From NCBI GenBank assembly GCA_047833665.1, contig CP181261.1, forward strand, positions 558,001 to 622,000: DNA of 64,000 nucleotides. The letters run 5' to 3'. The stretch is from Caproicibacter sp047833665 (GTDB taxonomy: Bacteria; Bacillota; Clostridia; Oscillospirales; Acutalibacteraceae). A program made the position numbers and the translations under genes. The stretch's first letter is position 1. Each line of letters starts with the position of its first letter. The notes beneath the pieces were generated by a model, which did not search any database, was not told where the DNA came from, and was given only the letters and a program-made list of their open reading frames with translations. Below are positions 43,633 through 53,135 of the stretch, piece by piece.

Positions 43633-43656
43633 TCATTCTCCCCCGGATATAACCGA

Positions 43657-44829
43657 CTAAATTCGGGAAACACCACTTTTTACCGCAGCATCTGCCACTG
43701 CCTTGGCAACTGCCTGTGAAACTTTGCGGTCCAATGCACTGGGAATAATATAATCCGGTTTTAACTCTGTGTCAGGAATATAGGAGGCAATTGCATAAGC
43801 TGCCGCGATTTTCATTTGATCATTAATGTCGGAAGCGCGAACATCCAGCGCCCCGCGGAAAACACCCGGAAATGCCAGAACATTGTTGATTTGGTTTGGA
43901 AAATCGCTTCGTCCCGTACCAACAACAGCTGCGCCTGCCTTTAAGGCCGGCTCCGGCATGATTTCCGGCGTGGGGTTTGCCATCGGGAAAAGGATCGGAT
44001 TTTGGTTCATGCTCTTTACCATCTCCGCTGTCACGCAGTTTGGCGCAGACACACCAATAAACACATCGGCCCCGTGCAACACATCAGCAAGGGATCCGCG
44101 CTCGTTTTCCAAGTTGCTTCTTAATGAAATATCCCTTTGGCCGGGGGTAAGATTTTCATCCCCCTTGCAGATTGTACCGTGGAGATCGCACATAATGACA
44201 TTGCCGAAATTCATATCAAGCAGTAAGTTTCCAATGGCAATGCCGGCGGCCCCGGCACCGTTGATGACAATTTTTGCATTGCCCGGTTTTCTGCCTGTGA
44301 CCTTGAACGCATTAATAAGGGCGGCGGCAACAACGATGGCCGTTCCATGCTGATCGTCGTGGAAAATCGGAATGTCGCAGCATTCTTTCAGGCGGCGCTC
44401 GATTTCAAAACACCGCGGCGCAGCAATGTCCTCCAAATTGATTCCGCCGAAACTGCCGGCAATCAATCTGATTGTATTAACAATTTCATCGGTGTCTTTG
44501 GAGCGGATGCACAGCGGAATGGCATCCACATTACCGAATGCCTTGAAAAGAGCACATTTGCCCTCCATCACCGGCATCCCTGCCTCCGGGCCGATATCGC
44601 CCAGTCCGAGAACGGCACTGCCGTCTGTAACAACTGCAACCAAATTGGCGCGGCGGGTCAGTTCAAAGCTTTTCCGAACATCTTTCTGAATTTCCAGACA
44701 GGGCTGTGCAACACCCGGTGTATAAGCCAGAGAGAGATCTTCTCTGGTTTCAAGTGGCGCGCGGTTAATGACTTCAATTTTCCCTTTCAGCTGATAGTGG
44801 AGTTTCAGCGATTGCTTTGCGTAATCCAT
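43657..44829 (-). CDS. NAD(P)-dependent malic enzyme
   Basis: 390 residues, the short bacterial malic enzyme. Malic N-terminal domain: LAYTPGVAQPC, VVTDGSAVLGLGDIGPEAG, IPIFHDDQHGTAIV; NAD domain: IVINGAGAAGIAIGNLLLDM and NPTPEIMPEPALKAG. It decarboxylates malate to pyruvate. ATG 44829 is 9 nt after AAGGG; ATG 44835 is only 3 nt from it. The gene follows an AEC permease, a common pairing for malate uptake and decarboxylation. Confidence 0.94.
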   Translation of the reverse strand: MDYAKQSLKLHYQLKGKIEVINRAPLETREDLSLAYTPGVAQPCLEIQKDVRKSFELTRRANLVAVVTDGSAVLGLGDIGPEAGMPVMEGKCALFKAFGNVDAIPLCIRSKDTDEIVNTIRLIAGSFGGINLEDIAAPRCFEIERRLKECCDIPIFHDDQHGTAIVVAAALINAFKVTGRKPGNAKIVINGAGAAGIAIGNLLLDMNFGNVIMCDLHGTICKGDENLTPGQRDISLRSNLENERGSLADVLHGADVFIGVSAPNCVTAEMVKSMNQNPILFPMANPTPEIMPEPALKAGAAVVGTGRSDFPNQINNVLAFPGVFRGALDVRASDINDQMKIAAAYAIASYIPDTELKPDYIIPSALDRKVSQAVAKAVADAAVKSGVSRI

Positions 44830-44903
44830 AATCATTTTCCCTTCTGAAATATTTTATCAACTCTGTCCTATGAATATTCCAACCACAGAAAAAGCTGTGT
44901 GAA

Positions 44904-45860
44904 TCACGGAAGAATTGCAAAAGATTTTAAAACAAAAATACCGCCGAACAGAACAAACAGCGAGCATAATGTGGTGCTTAGAATAATTTCTCCGGTGAGA
45001 ACTTCATCAGAATGCATTTCGCGGGCAAGCATATAGCTGTTAACAGCACTCGGCGCGGAAAAAACAAGGAAGGCGGATGCGAGCTTGTAGCTGTGGAATC
45101 CAAGTAAATAGGCAAGGGGGAGAAAAATCAGAGGTGTAATAAGCGTTTTTAAGACAGTAGCGAGTATCACATACTTGCGGTTTGAAAGGACGGATTGCAT
45201 AGTCATTTGTGCCCCTAGCGTGATGAGTGCGAGCGGAGTTGCCATATCGGAAAGAGAAGAGAGAGGCCTTAAAATAAAAGCAGGCAGCGGAACTGCAAGC
45301 TGTTTCAGAACAATGGCACTGATTGCCGCAATGATAATAGGATTTTTCAATACGTTGGTTAAGGCTTTTTGAGTTGCATGGGACTGTACATTCTTATTTT
45401 CCGGATCTAGTGCGGAAAGGATTAACACAGCGGTGATATTGTTAATTGGCACCAGCGCGGGAAGCAGCATTGCAATTGATTCAATGTTTTCTTCCCCAAA
45501 CATCATAACGGCTATTGGAAACCCCAACACGATGATATTGGGCTTAAATATGGTATGTATCATTGCAGATGCTTTACTTTTATCTTTAATAAATCGCGGT
45601 ATTGTCAAAAATAGAATAAGGGCGACTGAAAGGCAGGCAGCAGTCATAAAGCAGACGAATTTCCAGTCGGAAGCGTCCGTTCCCTCTTGTTGATATATGC
45701 TTAAAAACAACAGAGCGGACAAACCGGTTCGGAAATTCAGTTTGTTTGCTGATTCCACAAAAGTCTTGCCGACTAGATTCATTCTTCTGGCCAGCCAACC
45801 GATTGCCACAAGAATGAATATGGGGGCCACCGTGTTAAAACTGAATATCAAATTAGACAT
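44904..45860 (-). CDS. AEC-family transporter (possible malate/organic acid permease)
   Basis: 318 residues, about 10 membrane segments in two halves. APIFILVAIGWLARRMNLV, KPNIIVLGFPIAVMMFG, DMATPLALITLGAQM and SAPSAVNSYMLAREM are auxin-efflux-carrier family signatures. Bacterial members include MleP/MdcF, which carry malate or malonate. The next gene is malic enzyme, so malate is a reasonable guess. GGAGG precedes the ATG. Confidence 0.88.
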   Translation of the reverse strand: MSNLIFSFNTVAPIFILVAIGWLARRMNLVGKTFVESANKLNFRTGLSALLFLSIYQQEGTDASDWKFVCFMTAACLSVALILFLTIPRFIKDKSKASAMIHTIFKPNIIVLGFPIAVMMFGEENIESIAMLLPALVPINNITAVLILSALDPENKNVQSHATQKALTNVLKNPIIIAAISAIVLKQLAVPLPAFILRPLSSLSDMATPLALITLGAQMTMQSVLSNRKYVILATVLKTLITPLIFLPLAYLLGFHSYKLASAFLVFSAPSAVNSYMLAREMHSDEVLTGEIILSTTLCSLFVLFGGIFVLKSFAILP

Positions 45861-45981
45861 CTGTTCGTTCCTCCGATATTTACTTGCAGAAGCGATGCAG
45901 CATCTATACTTATGCTGCCGTTCGTTGCGAGAAAGAATGTGTTTGTTTCATTGCTTATGTAAAAAGCTGCGGTTGCTCCCC

Positions 45982-46010
45982 ATTATAACATCGGATTGGG
46001 GCAGTTCCAA
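45982..46010 (-). promoter_or_regulatory. Promoter of the AEC-malic enzyme-ThrE unit
   Basis: On the minus strand: TTGGAA (46010-46005), 17-bp spacer, TATAAT (45987-45982). Start near 45975, giving a leader of about 115 nt that I could not assign to a riboswitch. Confidence 0.7.
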
Positions 46011-46024
46011 TAAATGCAAGAAAT

Positions 46025-46056
46025 GAGCCGTCTTTTTCCTGACGGCTCACTTTTTT
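46025..46056. terminator. Hairpin with T-run
   Basis: GAGCCGTC (46025-46032) pairs with GACGGCTC (46041-46048), then TTTTTT on the plus strand. No plus-strand gene precedes it; it may end the minus-strand mscS transcript. The rest of 46057-46243 shows nothing I can assign. Confidence 0.5.
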
Positions 46057-46243
46057 CAGCAGTTACGAGCCATTATCATTCTCGTGATGCACTGTTGAGA
46101 AATATAGCTGCCCATAAGCTCCTGACGAAAACAGTGCTTTTTTCATATGCTTGGTATCGGTAGAGAGGAGGGGTGATCACCGTCGCGAACCATCCAAATC
46201 ATTGCCCATAACAGCAACGCACAGTTGGAAAGAGCGCAGGGTA

Positions 46244-47326
46244 TCATTCCGAATCATTTTTTTCCACTTGTATAGTGCGGGTAGGAAATGCGATTTCTGC
46301 GTGTTCTTCTTCAATAATCCGGAGAATATTATAGTAGATTTCCTCTCGTACTTTCAAATATTTTTGCCAATTGGTTGTTTTAGTAAAGAAGTAGAGCATC
46401 AGATCCAAACTGCTTTCGCCAATACTGTTAAAAACAACAATTATGGTTTCGGGATCGACATCCTCATTTTCCACAAGCATTTTCCGAATTCGTTCTTCAC
46501 AGGAACGAATTTGACGTTCCGTTGTACCATACTTCAATCCGACGGTGAAAGTGACTCTGCGTTTGCCCATACGGCTGAAATTGGTAACCGGCCGGTCTAC
46601 CAATTTGGAATTTGGAATGGTCACGACAGCTTGCGAAAAAGTACGCACTTTTACACTGCGAAAATTAATATCCTCCACAGTACCCTCTATATCATCGGTC
46701 AGAATCCAGTCGCCAATGACAAATGGTCGGTCCAGAAAAATGACAAGCCCCCCAAACAAATTGGAGAGCATGTCTTGTGCGGCCAGAGCAAAGGCCAAAC
46801 CACCAAGTCCAAGCCCCGCTAGCAAGCCGCTGATACTATAATTCCATTCCTGTGCAATAATTAACAGTGCTAAACAGAGAATTAAAAACCGTAAAATCTT
46901 TGAGAGAAAGGGAAACAGAATGCCATTTGTGTTGACGTCCAGCTTTTTTAAAAACACGTTGCCGGTTAACTCTCGGCTGCCGCAAAGGCGGCTAAAGCCC
47001 CATGCCAAAAGCAGAATGAAAAGACTGCGGAAGCATTTTACTGCTGCCAGCCAAGCAGATCCGCTATGCGGTACCGCAGGAGAAATTCGCAGCGCGGCAT
47101 AGATGCCGGCAACCGCAATTAAGATTCGCAGAGGCTTTTGAAAGCTTTGTTCCACTTCTGCGGACCATTCATGTTTTTTATTTAAGTCGTCTAGCCGATG
47201 AGCAAGCTTAAACAACAACGAAACCACAGTGCCGCGAAGGAAATAGAATAATAAAAAGACAGCAAGGGGAACTACAAAACCGGCAAACCAAGAGGTTTGC
47301 CATAATTTTTCTGCTAAATTCTGCAT
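46244..47326 (-). CDS. MscS-family mechanosensitive channel
   Basis: 360 residues. About four N-terminal membrane segments, then the pore-lining TM3 (GLGLGGLAFALAAQDMLSNL), the beta domain (LDRPFVIGDWILTDDIEGTVEDINFRSVKVRT, split), and the alpha/beta C-terminal domain. It protects against osmotic downshock in this family. AAAGGAT precedes the ATG. It starts 44 bp after metS and may share its transcript. Confidence 0.92.
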   Translation of the reverse strand: MQNLAEKLWQTSWFAGFVVPLAVFLLFYFLRGTVVSLLFKLAHRLDDLNKKHEWSAEVEQSFQKPLRILIAVAGIYAALRISPAVPHSGSAWLAAVKCFRSLFILLLAWGFSRLCGSRELTGNVFLKKLDVNTNGILFPFLSKILRFLILCLALLIIAQEWNYSISGLLAGLGLGGLAFALAAQDMLSNLFGGLVIFLDRPFVIGDWILTDDIEGTVEDINFRSVKVRTFSQAVVTIPNSKLVDRPVTNFSRMGKRRVTFTVGLKYGTTERQIRSCEERIRKMLVENEDVDPETIIVVFNSIGESSLDLMLYFFTKTTNWQKYLKVREEIYYNILRIIEEEHAEIAFPTRTIQVEKNDSE

Positions 47327-47370
47327 GGCGAGTTTATCCTTTATAGGTGTTTTTAGGGATTTATATTACA

Positions 47371-47466
47371 TTATGAATGATGAACTGCATGAATTACGCA
47401 GGTGGCCAAACCACCCCAAATGACACACATGGCAAAAATCATCATAAAGATTGCGGAAGTACTCAT
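47371..47466 (-). CDS. metS: MetS-like small subunit of the NSS transporter
   Basis: A 31-residue protein: a short Ser/Thr start, one membrane helix (AIFMMIFAMCVIWGGLATCVI) and a His-rich end (IHAVHHS). This matches the methionine/alanine importer small subunit family, required for MetP function in Corynebacterium. AAGGAGG stands before the ATG, whose ATGA overlaps the stop of the transporter gene by 4 nt. Confidence 0.85.
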   Translation of the reverse strand: MSTSAIFMMIFAMCVIWGGLATCVIHAVHHS

Positions 47467-48974
47467 TCTTTTTCCTCCTTTTTAACCAATACGCCTTTTC
47501 CTTTCCAAGGCAGACGGGAAATCAGCACAGCAAGAATCGGCAGTATAATGACAAGACCCCAACCATATACACCAACGAACTTTACCGGATAGCCTCCGTA
47601 AACAGTTGCAATGTTGGCAGCCAGTGAGCTGAACAAAATAATAATCAGCATAATTGGGGTAATAAATCCAAGGGAGATTTTAAAGTACCCGCGCAGCTGT
47701 ATTTGCGAATGCAGATTTGCTTCTTCCATGAGAGGTTTCATTTGACGGAAGACCCAAAGTGCCAGAACAATTTCAAAAACAGCGCCGGGCAGTACGGCAA
47801 ACCCGTTGATAAAGTTATCCACCACATCGAGAAGATATAGTCCTGCATGTGTTGTGTATGCAGTAGAGAGCAAAGTTGCAAGACCACCAATGATGATAAC
47901 TGACCGGTGGCGGTTCCAACCAAATTTGTCAGAGGCGGCGGAAATACATACTTCCAGCAGAGAAATCAAAGATGTGATGCCGGCAATCAGCAGACAAGAA
48001 AAAAATACAACGCCGAAAAACTGCGCGAAAGGAAGCTGGTTAATAATTTGAGGCAGAACGACAAACGCAAGACCAATTCCTCCGGCAGCCAGATCTTTTA
48101 CTGCAACACCGGAATTGTGCGCCATATAACCCAAGGCGGCAAAAATTCCGATTCCGGCTAATAGTTCAAAACTAGAGTTGGAAAAAGCTGCAATAAAGGC
48201 ATTGTTTGTGGTGTCTGTTTTTTTCGGCAAATAACTAGAATACGTAATCATGATGCCCATCGCGAGAGACAGACTATAGAAAATCTGTGAATAAGCCGCT
48301 TTCCAGATTTCCGCATTTGTAATTTGATCCCACTGCGGCTCAAAAAATGCAGTTAACCCAAGGCCGGAGCCGGGAAGAGTAGCTGCACGGATTACAAATA
48401 TCAGGAAAAGCACCACAAGAGTTGGAATGGCAATTTTACTCACGAGTTCAATTCCTTTTTTCACGCCGCGATAGGAAATTCCAAGAGTTACCAGCCAAAT
48501 AACCATAAGCGGAATGAACGAGTTCAATCCTATTCCGGCAAAGTTTGTAATGCTGATAGCCTCTGGGTCAATCAACTGTAGATAGGAGTTATAAAGGAAA
48601 TCTTTCGTTTCACTTCCCCAAGCCAGATTAGAGGAAAAACCGATGTAACTCATGGCCCAGCCAAGAATCACCGAGTAATAGGTCATAATGACAAAGCTGA
48701 TTAAAAACTGCCACCATCCAACGAATTCCATGTGGCGGTTGATGCGGAAATAAGAAAGCGGTGCGGAACCGCGGTATTTTTTACCAATGACGAATTCCAA
48801 AGCGACAAAGGAAAGACCCGTCGTCAGAAGTGCAAACATATACGGTATCAGGAATGCCCCGCCGCCATTTTTGTAAGCGACATACGGGAAACGCCAGATG
48901 TTCCCAAGGCCGATTGCAGATCCAACTGCTGCTAAGATAAATCCCCATCTTGAACCCCATTGTTCTCGATCCAT
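47463..48974 (-). CDS. Neurotransmitter:sodium symporter-family transporter (MetP-like)
   Basis: 503 residues, 12 membrane segments. RWGFILAAVGSAIGLGNIWRFPYVAYKNGGGAF (split here) is the sodium/substrate site of NSS proteins; SLSLAMGIMITYSSYL is TM6-7. The coupled MetS-like subunit suggests methionine or alanine uptake. AGGGTGA precedes the ATG. A probable minus-strand promoter lies at 49035-49063. Confidence 0.92.
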   Translation of the reverse strand: MDREQWGSRWGFILAAVGSAIGLGNIWRFPYVAYKNGGGAFLIPYMFALLTTGLSFVALEFVIGKKYRGSAPLSYFRINRHMEFVGWWQFLISFVIMTYYSVILGWAMSYIGFSSNLAWGSETKDFLYNSYLQLIDPEAISITNFAGIGLNSFIPLMVIWLVTLGISYRGVKKGIELVSKIAIPTLVVLFLIFVIRAATLPGSGLGLTAFFEPQWDQITNAEIWKAAYSQIFYSLSLAMGIMITYSSYLPKKTDTTNNAFIAAFSNSSFELLAGIGIFAALGYMAHNSGVAVKDLAAGGIGLAFVVLPQIINQLPFAQFFGVVFFSCLLIAGITSLISLLEVCISAASDKFGWNRHRSVIIIGGLATLLSTAYTTHAGLYLLDVVDNFINGFAVLPGAVFEIVLALWVFRQMKPLMEEANLHSQIQLRGYFKISLGFITPIMLIIILFSSLAANIATVYGGYPVKFVGVYGWGLVIILPILAVLISRLPWKGKGVLVKKEEKE

Positions 48975-49034
48975 TTTTGTTCACCCTACTCATATGAATT
49001 TTGCGTACAGTCCTTAGACTTAACACTTTAAGTT

Positions 49035-49063
49035 ATTATAGCATAAAAGTTTTTGATGATGAA
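49035..49063 (-). promoter_or_regulatory. Possible promoter of the NSS transporter
   Basis: On the minus strand: TTCATC (49063-49058), 17-bp spacer, TATAAT (49040-49035). The -35 is weak. Confidence 0.45.
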
Positions 49064-49123
49064 CAAAAATGAATGATTTTTAAAAAAAAATGCAAAACGA
49101 AACAAATTTACCAGTTTACAGGG

Positions 49124-50107
49124 TCAGACAATCTGCCAAGGATTTTTTTCCTTGCGGGCAAACAGTATGCAGCTTTTAATGGAATTTTCAACCATGTCTT
49201 TCACGGCTTGGTTCGTATAAAAAGCCATGTGCGGTGTTACAAGAACATTAGGATACGCTTTCAAAATTGCGAGGTATCTGTTTTTCAAAACCTCACCTTT
49301 CAGGTCCTTGTAATATAGGCCTGTTTCATTTTCAATTACATCCAGCGCGGCGGCACCGATTTTGCCGCTTTCCACTGCATCGATGAAATCCTCTGTATCA
49401 ATCAGGGAACCGCGTGCCGTATTGATAATGATGACACCGTCTTTCATCTGTGCAAGGGTATCCCGGTTAATCATGTGGAAATTTTCTTCTGTAGCAGGCA
49501 TGTGCAGCGTGATAATGTCACTTTGCCGCAGCAGCTCCTCAAGTGGGACGTATTCGGCAATTTTGCGCACCGAATCGTTCGGGTACAGGTCATAAGCCAA
49601 CAATCGGCAGCCGAAACCGGTCAGGTTTTGAAGCACCGTTCGGCCAATGCGGCCCGTACCGATAACACCAACGGTTAGATTATGCATTTCTAAACCTTTC
49701 ACACCGCGAAGGGTGTAATCTTGGTTGGCGCTTCTAAGAAGAATGGATTTTACTTTGCGGATTGCCATTAACATCATCATGACAGTGTAGTCGGCGACGC
49801 TGTTCGGAGAATAGCTGACATTCCCCACATGCATGCCAAGCTTTTGGGCAGCTTTTACATCAATGTGGTCGTATCCAATGCTGCGGGTAGAAACAAACTG
49901 TACCCCGGCATCGTGATAGATTTTTAATAACTTTTCGTCCATTGGCAATAGCGTCAGTATGCTGATACATTCGTTTCCTTGAGCAAGGTTGACGTTTTCT
50001 GCAGATGGAGGTTCGGGCGTTGCGACAAGCTCGACACCGTATTTTTGACGAAATTCATCAAGATATACCGCTTCGTCGGGGCGGCAGGTATAAACTGTTA
50101 TTTTCAT
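49124..50107 (-). CDS. D-2-hydroxyacid dehydrogenase (D-lactate dehydrogenase/VanH-like)
   Basis: 327 residues. FVSTRSIGYDHIDVKAAQKLG precedes the NAD site VGVIGTGRIGRTVLQNL; catalytic Arg is in INTARGSLID, Glu in ALDVIENETG, and His in VTPHMAFYTNQA. The pattern is that of fermentative D-lactate dehydrogenases and VanH. No van or ligase gene is nearby, so D-lactate formation from pyruvate is the likelier role. AGAAGGGATC precedes the ATG. Confidence 0.92.
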   Translation of the reverse strand: MKITVYTCRPDEAVYLDEFRQKYGVELVATPEPPSAENVNLAQGNECISILTLLPMDEKLLKIYHDAGVQFVSTRSIGYDHIDVKAAQKLGMHVGNVSYSPNSVADYTVMMMLMAIRKVKSILLRSANQDYTLRGVKGLEMHNLTVGVIGTGRIGRTVLQNLTGFGCRLLAYDLYPNDSVRKIAEYVPLEELLRQSDIITLHMPATEENFHMINRDTLAQMKDGVIIINTARGSLIDTEDFIDAVESGKIGAAALDVIENETGLYYKDLKGEVLKNRYLAILKAYPNVLVTPHMAFYTNQAVKDMVENSIKSCILFARKEKNPWQIV

Positions 50108-50213
50108 ACTTGATCCCTTCTAATTTTTTCTAAATTCTAAATAATGATTGATGATATGATATACATCAAATAAATTGGATTTTCCAGCGTTGTAATAGGA
50201 TATAATATTTCCG

Positions 50214-51248
50214 CTACAGCGCATGAATATCCTCAATAAGGCGCTCCACATCCTCATCCCGTGTGGCCCAGCTGGTGCAGAAACGCACGGCGCTGTGAGT
50301 TTCGTCTATTCTGCCGCAGTAGGATACGGTATACTTGCATCGCAGAACATCCAGCGCTGTGTGCGGTAAAATGGGAAACTGCTGGTTGGTGGAGGAGGAA
50401 GAAAGGAAGTTCCAGCCCTTTTCGGCGCAGGCACGGCGTATTCGCATTGCCTGCCGATCGGCGTGCGAAGAAATGTCAAAGTAAAGGTCGTTTTCCAGCA
50501 GGGCGAGAAACTGAATACCGAGCAAACGGCCTTTGGCGAGCATACCGCCCCTCTGCTTGAGAATATAGCGGAAGTCCTTTTTTAAAGCGGTATTGCAGAT
50601 TACCAGTGCTTCACCAAACAGCGCACCGACCTTTGTCCCACCAATGGTGAATGCATCGCACAGTTGGGCAAGGGTGGGCAGGTCAAGGTCGCAGTCTTCA
50701 GCGCTTAGAGCATATCCCAGTCGTGCGCCGTCCACATATAAAAATAAATTGTTTTTTCGGCACACATCGCTGATTTCGGTCAGTTCCTTTTTAGAATAGA
50801 TGGTGCCAAGTTCTGTTGAAAGCGAGAGATACACCATTCCCGGTTGTACCATGTGCTCGTGGGTGTCGTCGCCAAAATGGCCGTCACAGGCAGCTTGAAT
50901 CTGGGCAGCGGAGATTTTTCCGTCTGTTTCCGGCAAGGTGAGAACCTTGTGCCCGGTAGCTTCTGCCGCGCCGGTTTCGTGAGTATTGATATGCCCTGTT
51001 TCGGCACAGAGAGCCCCCTGATAGGGACGCAGAGCCGCCGTAATCACAATCAAATTAACCTGTGTTCCGCCCACTGCAAAATGAACGTCCGCATCCGGTC
51101 GGGCACATTTCTGGCGGATTAAATCGGCGGCGCGTTTGCAATATGGGTCTTCTCCATAACCGGCGGTCTGTTCTAGATTTGTTTTAGCTAGCAGTTCTAT
51201 GACCTTCGGATGAGCGCCCTCGCTGTAATCGCAGTTAAATCGAATCAT
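50214..51248 (-). CDS. Low-specificity threonine aldolase family protein
   Basis: 344 residues, fold-type I PLP enzyme (beta-eliminating lyase group). FNCDYSEGAHPKVIELL begins it, with HINTHETGAAEATGHKVL, LYVDGARLGYAL and the PLP Lys in FTIGGTKVGALFGEALV. It would cleave threonine or allo-threonine to glycine and acetaldehyde. Related family members act on other beta-hydroxy amino acids. AAGGGAG precedes the ATG. Confidence 0.9.
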   Translation of the reverse strand: MIRFNCDYSEGAHPKVIELLAKTNLEQTAGYGEDPYCKRAADLIRQKCARPDADVHFAVGGTQVNLIVITAALRPYQGALCAETGHINTHETGAAEATGHKVLTLPETDGKISAAQIQAACDGHFGDDTHEHMVQPGMVYLSLSTELGTIYSKKELTEISDVCRKNNLFLYVDGARLGYALSAEDCDLDLPTLAQLCDAFTIGGTKVGALFGEALVICNTALKKDFRYILKQRGGMLAKGRLLGIQFLALLENDLYFDISSHADRQAMRIRRACAEKGWNFLSSSSTNQQFPILPHTALDVLRCKYTVSYCGRIDETHSAVRFCTSWATRDEDVERLIEDIHAL

Positions 51249-51316
51249 AATTTTACTCCCTTGATGAAATGCTGCATTTTGTTCTACATGCGTTTTTCGG
51301 CGGATGAATATGGCAG

Positions 51317-51805
51317 TTATGCCTGCTGCGGCAGTTTTCTCCGCTTTCCGCTGACTTGTTCGGCTGTGATTTTTATCACGGTAGTGTGCTTAACAATTCT
51401 GTCGTCAAACTCAAATTCAAGGTTTCCCTGATAATGCCGCATTAAACAGGTCAGCGCGGCAATTTTTTCGTCATGGTTTGTTACAAATTCCGCTGTGCCG
51501 CATGCAATGACACTTTCATATTCCGTGGTGCAGTCGCATGCTTTGTCTCCGGTAAGCAGTCGGTGTGAGCAGTCCATTTGAACACAGACGCGCGGATTTT
51601 GTTTTATTAGGTCAATCTTTTGGCCTTCTTCGGCGCAGTGCAAATAGAATGTGATATTGTTATTTTCACTGCTGTAACCGAAACTCATCGGTACAACATA
51701 GGGTAAGCCATTTTTGTCCGCCATGCCAATATGGCAAACATCACACTTATCTATTATGGAAATAATTTCTTTTAAGTCCTTGACGTCATATTCTTTGCGC
51801 CTCAT
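51317..51805 (-). CDS. Pyridoxamine 5'-phosphate oxidase-like flavoprotein (Nim-like)
   Basis: 162 residues, split-barrel flavin fold. CDVCHIGMADKNGLPYVVPMSFGY (split) and FYLHCAEEGQKIDLIKQNPRVC match the Nim/PNPOx-like group that includes 5-nitroimidazole reductases. The conserved His of the family lies in YLHCAEEG. Most genomic members do not confer resistance, so none is inferred. Confidence 0.87.
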   Translation of the reverse strand: MRRKEYDVKDLKEIISIIDKCDVCHIGMADKNGLPYVVPMSFGYSSENNNITFYLHCAEEGQKIDLIKQNPRVCVQMDCSHRLLTGDKACDCTTEYESVIACGTAEFVTNHDEKIAALTCLMRHYQGNLEFEFDDRIVKHTTVIKITAEQVSGKRRKLPQQA

Positions 51806-52048
51806 TTTTAAACAGGCCCCTTTTCAAGTTGGCGTCGGGTGTTATTATGATAGGGATTGCACTAGACACGAAAAAAACCGATTACAGCTCCCGCGGAACC
51901 GTATCGGCAATGCTATCACTTTATCCAAATAAAAATACCGGGTGCGAGAGAAGCGCCCTTGCTTTTCGGATGGATAATCATATAATTTTACTATTATTAT
52001 ATAATGTTTGAGCGGCCTTGTCAATTTTCTGAAATATAGGCATCTTTT

Positions 52049-52074
52049 TTCTAAACATACAATAAGTGAAGCTT
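52049..52074. repeat. Left 26-bp target duplication of the second IS481-like copy
   Basis: A 26-bp sequence (begins TTCTAAACAT, ends GAAGCTT) repeated exactly at 53136-53161. It is unrelated to the 26-bp repeat of copy 1. Confidence 0.9.
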
Positions 52075-53135
52075 TGTAGGTTTGTCAAACATATTGGACA
52101 GTATGGGAATGCAAAAATTCAGAAGGAGACAACCAATGAAGAGGACGCATCGACATATTATTAGAACGTCTTAAGTAGATGGAAAGTTGGTTTTCAAAGT
52201 CCGCTAAAGAGTAAAAATGGTGTTTGTCATAAAAGCGTTTTTGGTCTTCGCGATGACTGCGTTCCACTTTCCCGTTGTGCCTAGGGGTATAAGGACGAAT
52301 TAACTTGTGCCGGATATGAAGTTTAGCGGCAGTGGCCTCGAACAACGTCAGCAGATGTTTCTTGGAAGGTGAGAAACGGTTTTTGAATTCAAAACCGTTG
52401 TCAGTTTGAACGCATTCCACACGAACGCCGCGCCGGGCAAACCATTCGACAGCTCGTTTTAGAAAGTCAGCAGAAGAGTAAGTACTCTGTTCAGGGTACG
52501 CTGCCAGAAAACGCAGCCTAGAAAATTCATCAATAGCTGTGTACTGGAAAAGCCGAAGCTCAGGGTTGGCAATACAGCGCTTTGGAACTACTTTTACATC
52601 GATCTGAATGCGCTCCCCGGGATGCGTCATTTGCTCGTATGGCTTTGGCTGATATTTCTTCTTTGGTTTTGATTTTGGGAACATTCCCATTCGGCGCATT
52701 ACACGGAACAGACTTTCCGGACATCGTGTGTATCCCCGCTTTTTTAACCGAGACCATAGTTCAATCATACCGAGGTCGGGATTTCTGCGCCGCATGTCGC
52801 GAATCAGCTTTAACTCGGCAGGTGTATGCTGGTTTGGATGACTGTGAGGCCTCCTAGACCGGCAAGCCAACGATTCTAATGTACCGTCATACCGGGCCAT
52901 CCAGAAATAGATAAAGGAACGGCTTTTGTTGTATTTTCGGCTCGCACGGCTAACACCGTACTTTTGAGCATAAATCATTAGGGATTGCCTAAACTTCATG
53001 TCTTGTGTTACACTATTCATGCAGAAATGGGCACTTCCTTTCGGTATGATTTGGTTGTGTAGCTTTATTTTAACCGATGTGTCCATTTCTGTTTTTATTT
53101 TTTCTCAACTGTCCAATATGTATTGTAGTCCTACA
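52075..53135 (-). mobile_element. IS481-like insertion sequence, copy 2 (1061 bp)
   Basis: Same ends as copy 1: TGTAGG at 52075-52080 and CCTACA at 53130-53135, with the same ATATTGGACAGT inner block. Exact 26-bp direct repeats flank it. It lies in the intergenic region ahead of guaB, ending 30 bp from that gene's -35 box counting the duplication. The upstream leader of its transposase differs by an indel from copy 1, which lengthens the open frame to 333 codons. Confidence 0.92.
52085..53020 (-). CDS. IS481-like DDE transposase
   Basis: 311 residues from the shared start MNSVTQ. About 95% identical to the copy at 20648-21583, with the same catalytic acids (QIDVKVVPK, VQTDNGFEF, GKVERSHRED). 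An upstream in-frame ATG at 53086 exists only because of an indel and is not conserved in copy 1. Confidence 0.92.
   Translation of the reverse strand: MNSVTQDMKFRQSLMIYAQKYGVSRASRKYNKSRSFIYFWMARYDGTLESLACRSRRPHSHPNQHTPAELKLIRDMRRRNPDLGMIELWSRLKKRGYTRCPESLFRVMRRMGMFPKSKPKKKYQPKPYEQMTHPGERIQIDVKVVPKRCIANPELRLFQYTAIDEFSRLRFLAAYPEQSTYSSADFLKRAVEWFARRGVRVECVQTDNGFEFKNRFSPSKKHLLTLFEATAAKLHIRHKLIRPYTPRHNGKVERSHREDQKRFYDKHHFYSLADFENQLSIYLRRSNNMSMRPLHWLSPSEFLHSHTVQYV

Noticed and set aside
49124..51805. Reading the VanH-like dehydrogenase and neighbours as a glycopeptide-resistance locus.
   Set aside because: No VanA-type ligase, VanX or van regulators are present; D-lactate dehydrogenase is the simpler reading.
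53021..53086. Extra 22 codons at the N terminus of the second IS481-like transposase.
   Set aside because: An indel opens this frame; in copy 1 the same region contains an in-frame stop, so the shared start MNSVTQ is preferred.
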